Assembly (NCBI RefSeq): GCF_003439925.1
Contig: NZ_QQRR01000002.1
Span: 682,001 to 746,000 of the forward strand
Direction: 5' to 3'
Origin: Haloprofundus halophilus
Lineage (GTDB): Archaea > Halobacteriota > Halobacteria > Halobacteriales > Haloferacaceae
Length of the DNA stretch: 64,000 nt
The position numbers were made by a program, and so were the translations under genes. How positions within the stretch are numbered: the stretch's first letter is position 1; each line of letters opens with the position of its first letter. The notes beneath the pieces were generated by a model. The model did no database searches. It saw only the letters and a program-made list of their open reading frames with translations, and had not been told where the DNA came from. Positions 63,860-64,000 of the stretch are shown piece by piece.

Positions 63860-64000
63860 ATGGTGAGTTCACGGTCCGTCGAGGTGAGCGACGAAGCGCG
63901 CGACGAGTTCCTCGGCAACGGCGGGACGGGTGTCATCTCGTTCAACGCCGCCGAGAGCGACGACGCACCGTACGCCAGGCCGGTCTCGTACGGCTACGAC
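63860..64000 (+). CDS. Pyridoxamine 5'-phosphate oxidase-like FMN-binding protein (3'-truncated)
   Basis: Only 47 codons are inside the window. The N-terminus reads VEVSDEARDEFLGNGGTGVISF, then DAPYARPVSYGYD, which is the start of the split-barrel FMN-binding fold of haloarchaeal PNPOx-like proteins. The rest lies beyond base 64000. Substrate unknown. Confidence 0.72.
   Translation, partial: MVSSRSVEVSDEARDEFLGNGGTGVISFNAAESDDAPYARPVSYGYD

Noticed and set aside
1-64000. Insertion sequences, prophage genes, toxin-antitoxin or restriction systems
   Set aside because: No transposase, integrase, capsid, nuclease-methylase pair or small toxin family was recognised in any frame.

Overview
This window reads as a chromosomal segment of a haloarchaeon (class Halobacteria). 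The signs are high GC, very acidic predicted proteins, and archaeal-only or archaeal-type genes: rfcL, cbf5, gatD, archaeal cmk, a DUF106/EMC3-like insertase, a desampylase-type JAMM protease and a type 1 isopentenyl-diphosphate isomerase. Many exported proteins carry twin-arginine (Tat) signals with lipoboxes, and an elongator tRNA-Met carries an intron. Many genes have a TATA-like element centred about 27-29 nt before the start codon, as expected for haloarchaeal leaderless mRNAs. I cannot name the genus from sequence alone. I see no rRNA, CRISPR array, integrase, transposase or prophage; the region looks like core chromosome with small repeat scars.

Layout. 1-5.5 kb: partial idi, JAMM desampylase, SDR, alpha/beta hydrolase with a small partner, a membrane protein overlapping a medium-chain quinone oxidoreductase/ADH, and a MoaB-like protein with a His/Asp-rich head. 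5.5-9.8 kb: S9 peptidase divergent from ilvD, whose 3' end is partly duplicated downstream. 9.9-13.2 kb: a tightly overlapping minus-strand module DUF4129 - DUF7269-like - DUF58 - DUF7519-like, without an adjacent MoxR ATPase. 13.2-14.1 kb: AT-rich gap, small membrane protein, and tRNA-Pro(GGG) with a repeat array at its 3' side. 14.2-20 kb: AstE/AspA-like zinc hydrolase, NUDIX hydrolase, and the housekeeping line adk / DUF106 / cmk / cbf5. 19.9-22.7 kb: universal stress protein and an APC transporter fused to two stress-protein domains. 22.7-25 kb: GNAT and gatD overlapping.

25-32.5 kb: membrane proteins, an ArsR-like regulator, gpmI, a TVP38-like protein, DUF5830-like and DUF7115-like proteins, then intron-containing tRNA-Met. 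32.5-39.6 kb: a gene-poor gap, a secreted nuclease-lamin-tail lipoprotein, DUF1684, aldo/keto reductase, a second asparaginase and an EamA exporter. 39.7-46.0 kb: a complete oligopeptide/dipeptide ABC importer (binding protein, two permeases, two ATPases). 46.2-48.3 kb: RNase H, serine acetyltransferase and a divergent TatC-like membrane protein. 48.4-54.5 kb: malic enzyme-PTA fusion with a downstream terminator, a large membrane protein, an M24-fold protein with an eroded metal site, and heme A synthase lacking the C-terminal-half histidines. 54.6-58.0 kb: a polar amino-acid ABC importer with two permeases flanking the ATPase. 58.0-64.0 kb: zinc alcohol dehydrogenase, a Tat-exported M14 carboxypeptidase whose frame lacks a normal start codon, rfcL, a His-motif two-domain protein, a HemG-like flavodoxin and a partial FMN-binding protein.

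The most interesting leads are the divergent TatC-like gene (47565-48284), the start-less M14 gene (from about 59277), the His-rich MoaB, the repeat array at the tRNA-Pro 3' end and the MoxR-less DUF58 module. I found no clear new multi-gene system. DUF numbers are recalled from family knowledge and should be confirmed by profile search.
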